A DNA stretch of 35,205 nt from Xenococcaceae cyanobacterium MO_167.B52. GTDB lineage: Bacteria; Cyanobacteriota; Cyanobacteriia; Cyanobacteriales; Xenococcaceae. The DNA is taken from contig JASJDB010000018.1 of the NCBI GenBank assembly GCA_030065315.1, positions 1 through 35,205 of the forward strand, given 5' to 3'. Shown one piece after another: positions 31,532 to 35,205 of the stretch. The notes under the pieces were generated by a model that did not search any database, was not told the DNA's origin, and was given only the letters and a program-made list of their open reading frames with translations. The position numbers and the translations under genes were made by a program. How positions within the stretch are numbered: the first letter of the stretch is position 1; the number at the start of each line of letters is the position of its first letter.

Positions 31532-32128
31532 ATCAATTAGTTTTAGTAATTATTTTTTTATGGAATTGACTAGACTTTTTATAAGCATTAATCATATATA
31601 TAACAATAAACCATTTTCTAAATCAGCAATGTCTATTCTCTGCAAGGATGTTTAAGCCGATAAACCAATGATTCCTATGTCAATACTGTTCGGATAAGCC
31701 TAAAAACTTAATGAAATTAGGGAGTGTGGGAGGTGTGGGGAGAGAGTGGAGAAAGTCTTGCTCCCTTGTCCTCTCCTTCTTCTGCACCTTCTCCATCCTC
31801 CGAAGGACGTTGTTCTCTCTCTCTTTCTCAACAGATAACTTTTTTAACCGAACAGTCTTGATTCCTATGTAGTGCAAGAAAGCGTCAGGACTTAGAACTA
31901 GTATTTATGTCCCTAAATAATTCCTTTGAGTCAAAATTCTAAAAGAAGATTGATAGCGGATGATATTATTGCCACAAAATTTCTGTCAACTGGAGTTTAT
32001 ACTAAATTGGTACAAAAACTAAACTAACCCGTTTAGTAGCCAAAGATAGGATTTAATCATTAGGGAGAGTGGACATTGCCCACCTCCTGTTAAACAAACA
32101 TTTTTTGTAACAGCCCTTTTTTTAAATC

Positions 32129-32869
32129 ATGAATCAACGAATTCAAAAACATTACTCTAACATTGCCCATAACTATGATGCTTTGTGGACTTACAATCCA
32201 GATTTTATTAAATTTGTTGCTAAAAATATTATTGAAAAATTAGAGTTACAAGTTAATGATAAATTAGTTGATTTAGGTTGTGGTACTGGTCTTTTTACCA
32301 AAGGAATTTGTAAGCAAATGCAATTAAAATATCCTATTTTATGTGTTGATTCTTCTTCAGAAATGCTGAAGCAAATTCCTGTAAATCATAGCTATGAGCC
32401 TATATTCATGGATGCTGTCGAGTTTTCCAGCAAAGCTAATAATTTGGATAAAATCTTACTAAAAGAGATGATTCACCATGTTCCTGATAAAAACAAGCTC
32501 ATAGCTAATTTATTTAATAGTTTAAATCCTGGGGGAATTTTTCTTTTAATCTTACTTCCTCCTACAATTGAATATCCTTTATTTGAATTAGCTAAAAAAA
32601 CCTATGAAGAAGTGCAACCACACTATAAAACAATTGAAACTATTTTTAAGGATGTAGGATTTAAAACTGAAGTTAGTTTTGTTAGTTACCCTCTATCAAT
32701 TGATAAAGTTCGATATTTTAGTATGGTAAAAAATCGCTATATGTCTTTACTTTCTCGGTTTACCGATGGAGAAATTCAAGAAGGTTTAGAAGAGATGAGT
32801 GCAAAATACTTATCTCAATCAACTCTTGATTTTAACGATACTTTTGTTTTTATGGTGGGTAAAAAATAA
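32129..32869 (+). CDS. Class I SAM-dependent methyltransferase
   Basis: SNIAHNYDALW...LVDLGCGTGLFTKGIC...LCVDSSSEML...LNPGGIFLLILLPP. Confidence 0.88.
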   Translation: MNQRIQKHYSNIAHNYDALWTYNPDFIKFVAKNIIEKLELQVNDKLVDLGCGTGLFTKGICKQMQLKYPILCVDSSSEMLKQIPVNHSYEPIFMDAVEFSSKANNLDKILLKEMIHHVPDKNKLIANLFNSLNPGGIFLLILLPPTIEYPLFELAKKTYEEVQPHYKTIETIFKDVGFKTEVSFVSYPLSIDKVRYFSMVKNRYMSLLSRFTDGEIQEGLEEMSAKYLSQSTLDFNDTFVFMVGKK

Positions 32870-32874
32870 GTTAT

Positions 32875-33774
32875 TTACTCTGCATTAATATAAACTTTTT
32901 TAGCCCAAATCTGAATATACTCAGCGAACAAAGAATGATAATCTCTCATCTCTTTGGTACTCATACCAAATTTACTGGCTTCTTCAAATAATTCTTGGAG
33001 AGAACGAATTGCTAATTGGGCTGCACCAGGGGAATGAGGCGTAATTTTTAATAAAGCCTCTAATCTAGCGCGAACTCTTTTAAGATTTTCTGAAGTCAAT
33101 TCTGCTTCTAAATTACAGTATCTAGTGCTATCAGAATCATCTTCTTCAAATAATTCGCTTTGGGGGGGAAGATAGGTGTGAGTTGTGTTGTCATAAGCTA
33201 ACACTTCTCCCGTTTCAATTTCATAAATCCAGCCATAGATGTGTAACTTACCCTGATGCAGTTTAGCTCTGACCATTGGATAAGTCTTAAGATTTTCAAT
33301 TTGGATTAGAACATTTTCCGCAACTAAGGTTTCAATCAATTCTTCTCCAGACTGATGAGGATAGTTTTCTAGGACTAAGCGTCGAGTCGATTCTGCGTGT
33401 TTGAGCCAATCATAGACTAAAGGCATATCTTTTTGCAGTTTATTGAGCTTAAGCAGTCCTTTCATGGCTCCACAATGGGAATGTCCACAAATAATTACTT
33501 GTTCTATATCTAAAGCTGTTATGGCATATTCGATAGTCCCACCTTCTCCCCCATTAGCAGCACCAAAGGGAGGAATGATATTACCAGCATTACGAATTAC
33601 AAACAATTCTCCCACATCGGTATTAGTGATCAGATTGGGTGCCACCCTAGAATCGGAACAGGTAATAAAAAGAACTCTAGGTTTTTGACCATGAGAAAGT
33701 TGTTCTAAAAGTTGTTGATGAGAAGGAACATAAGTTTTTCTAAATTCATCTAAACCACGAATTAACTTTTTCAT
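32875..33774 (-). CDS. ccaA: Beta-carbonic anhydrase with C-terminal extension (CcaA/IcfA type)
   Basis: Zn ligands and signature FITCSDSRVAPNLIT...FVIRNAGNIIPP...IEYAITALDIEQVIICGHSHCGAMKGLL. About 100 residues extend beyond the core (after THTYLPP). Confidence 0.92.
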   Translation of the reverse strand: MKKLIRGLDEFRKTYVPSHQQLLEQLSHGQKPRVLFITCSDSRVAPNLITNTDVGELFVIRNAGNIIPPFGAANGGEGGTIEYAITALDIEQVIICGHSHCGAMKGLLKLNKLQKDMPLVYDWLKHAESTRRLVLENYPHQSGEELIETLVAENVLIQIENLKTYPMVRAKLHQGKLHIYGWIYEIETGEVLAYDNTTHTYLPPQSELFEEDDSDSTRYCNLEAELTSENLKRVRARLEALLKITPHSPGAAQLAIRSLQELFEEASKFGMSTKEMRDYHSLFAEYIQIWAKKVYINAE

Positions 33775-33850
33775 GAGTAATTATCCCTGATTAATTGTTA
33801 CCTTAATATTGTCTATTATCGGATAGAAAGGGGTATTTTGTTTGAATAAA

Positions 33851-34333
33851 ATGTTGACTAGTGATGGGGAAATAGCAACCTTTGGTGCGGGATGCTTTTG
33901 GAAAGTAGAAGATGCTTTCCGTCAACTGAAGGGAGTTGAATCAACTTCTGTAGGTTACATGGGGGGTCATTTTGCTAATCCAAGTTATTTAGATGTACTT
34001 TCGAGAATCACTGGTCATGCAGAAGTAGCCCAGTTAACATACTATCCTAATATAGTTAGCTATGGAGAGCTATTAGATGTTTTCTGGTCAATTCACGATC
34101 CTACTCAATTGAATCGCCAAGGCGCAGATCGAGGAGAACAATATCGCTCAGTAATTTTTTATCACACTCCTGAACAAGAAATAGAAGCGAGAGTTTCTAA
34201 ACAAAAGTTACAACAATCAGGTCGGTTTCAGCAAGAAATTGTAACTCAAATCAAAGCTGCTTCAGACTATTATTTAGCAAAAGAGTCGGATCAACAATAT
34301 TTAGAGAAAAAAAGACGTTCATTAACTAAGTAA
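33851..34333 (+). CDS. msrA: Peptide methionine sulfoxide reductase MsrA
   Basis: FGAGCFWKVEDAFRQLKGVESTSVGYMGG...YLDVLSRITGHAEV...FWSIHDPTQLNRQGADRGEQYRSVIFYH. ATG 33851 preferred over TTG 33842. Confidence 0.93.
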   Translation: MLTSDGEIATFGAGCFWKVEDAFRQLKGVESTSVGYMGGHFANPSYLDVLSRITGHAEVAQLTYYPNIVSYGELLDVFWSIHDPTQLNRQGADRGEQYRSVIFYHTPEQEIEARVSKQKLQQSGRFQQEIVTQIKAASDYYLAKESDQQYLEKKRRSLTK

Positions 34334-34343
34334 TTAATTAACC

Positions 34344-35066
34344 CTAGACAATATTTTCTTTAAGAGCCATCACAATAGCTTGAGTCCGATTTTTCACACA
34401 GAATTTGCTAAAAATAGAACCAAGGTGAGCTTTAACTGTAGCAATGGTTACATATAGTTCTTGAGCAATTTCTTCGTTAGATAAACCTTGTATTAAATAC
34501 CCCAAAACATCTTTCTCTCTGTGGGTTAAATGATAATAATTCTTATGCTGGTCTATTTCGGTTTCTAGAGTGCCAAATTTGGTAACATAATGATTAAAAG
34601 ATCTAAAAAAACCTGTAGCTGCTTCAGGAGGTAAATAGATTTTAAAGTTGAGTATAGTATTAATTGCTTCTTGGAGTTGGCTTACAATATTAGGTTTAAA
34701 GATATATCCTTTAGCTCCTAAATACATGGCTTTAAAGATCATTTCTTCTTCTTCGTGACCAGATAGGATTAAAGTTTTTGTTTGGTAATGATTTACAGAT
34801 AAATATTTAAGAATATCTAAACCACTTTCTTGCTGTAATTCTAAATCTAGTAACAAAATCTGAGGTTTATATTTTGCTATTAGTATTTTTCCTTTTTTGA
34901 GGGAGTAAGTATCTGCTATTATTTTGAATTTTAGTAAATTATTTTGATTATACAATTGTAAAAGTGTTTTGAGGTTATCCCTAAATTCTCGATTATCATC
35001 GATAATCATTAGTGAGGTAGAATTTTTTTGGGTAGTTATAAGTGGTTTTGTTGAAACATAATTCAT
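34344..35066 (-). CDS. Response regulator, receiver + LuxR/NarL-type HTH
   Basis: LMIIDDNREFRDNL, phosphoacceptor ILLLDLELQQESGLDIL, ILSGHEEEEMIFKAMYLGAKGYIFKPN, HTH LTHREKDVLGYLIQGLSNEEIAQELYVTIATVKAHLGSIFSKF. Confidence 0.95.
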   Translation of the reverse strand: MNYVSTKPLITTQKNSTSLMIIDDNREFRDNLKTLLQLYNQNNLLKFKIIADTYSLKKGKILIAKYKPQILLLDLELQQESGLDILKYLSVNHYQTKTLILSGHEEEEMIFKAMYLGAKGYIFKPNIVSQLQEAINTILNFKIYLPPEAATGFFRSFNHYVTKFGTLETEIDQHKNYYHLTHREKDVLGYLIQGLSNEEIAQELYVTIATVKAHLGSIFSKFCVKNRTQAIVMALKENIV

Positions 35067-35155
35067 TTAAAGTCCCCTCCTAGATGAATTTACCTCTATT
35101 AAGCTTCATTGCTAAGTGATTTTACAACCGTAATAATACGGAATAAAAATTTTGT

Positions 35156-35205
35156 TTAATCATCTTTAGGTATAACAAAAGCAATTTTTGTTCCTCCTTC
35201 ATAGA
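35156..35205 (-). CDS. C-terminal end of a probable histidine kinase (partial, continues beyond the window)
   Basis: Minus strand from the window edge reads YEGGTKIAFVIPKDD*, resembling the end of an HATPase_c domain (G2 box then ..F.IP). Lies upstream of and in the same direction as the response regulator. Confidence 0.5.
   Translation of the reverse strand, partial: YEGGTKIAFVIPKDD

Noticed and set aside
31680-31877. 65-aa minus-strand ORF (MHYIGIKTVRLKKLSVEKERENNVLRRMEKV...)
   Set aside because: Low-complexity purine/pyrimidine-rich intergenic sequence typical of cyanobacterial spacers; no domain recognised.
1-35205. CRISPR array
   Set aside because: No regularly spaced identical ~24-37 bp repeats seen; the only arrays are 7-13 bp tandem repeats.
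1-35205. tRNA or rRNA genes
   Set aside because: No cloverleaf with GGTTCRA-type T-arm or rRNA signature was spotted by eye; a tRNAscan-SE run would be decisive.

Overview
The window is chromosomal DNA from a beta-cyanobacterium. Supporting signs are many GCGATCGC (HIP1) octamers, a CcmO-type carboxysome shell protein, a CcaA/IcfA-type beta-carbonic anhydrase and a cyanobacterial-type FtsH. From left to right it holds: a GMC oxidoreductase (5' truncated), multicopper oxidase, GH133-like glycogen debranching enzyme and GH63/MGH1-like glycosidase cluster; a membrane protein with an apparent 3' frameshift; a short possible fragment; a class 3 lipase; ccmO; a zinc-ribbon FHA protein; a membrane protein joining a degenerate kinase to a PstS-like domain; an interrupted PEP-CTERM beta-propeller gene; a SpoIID/LytB protein; an aldo/keto reductase; an apparently active Ser/Thr kinase; an ABC exporter; a ClpC-like ATPase whose inter-NBD linker lacks the usual UVR/M-domain segment; ftsH; a HAMP-PAS-PAS-GGDEF-EAL protein; a methyltransferase; a beta-carbonic anhydrase; msrA; and a NarL/LuxR response regulator next to the C-terminal end of a probable histidine kinase. 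The best leads are the pseudokinase/PstS-like receptor with its neighbouring FHA protein, the linker-less ClpC paralogue, the oxidase/glycosidase cluster, two apparent gene lesions, and several perfect palindromes and inverted repeats between genes. All calls come from reading motifs by eye. No database searches were run.
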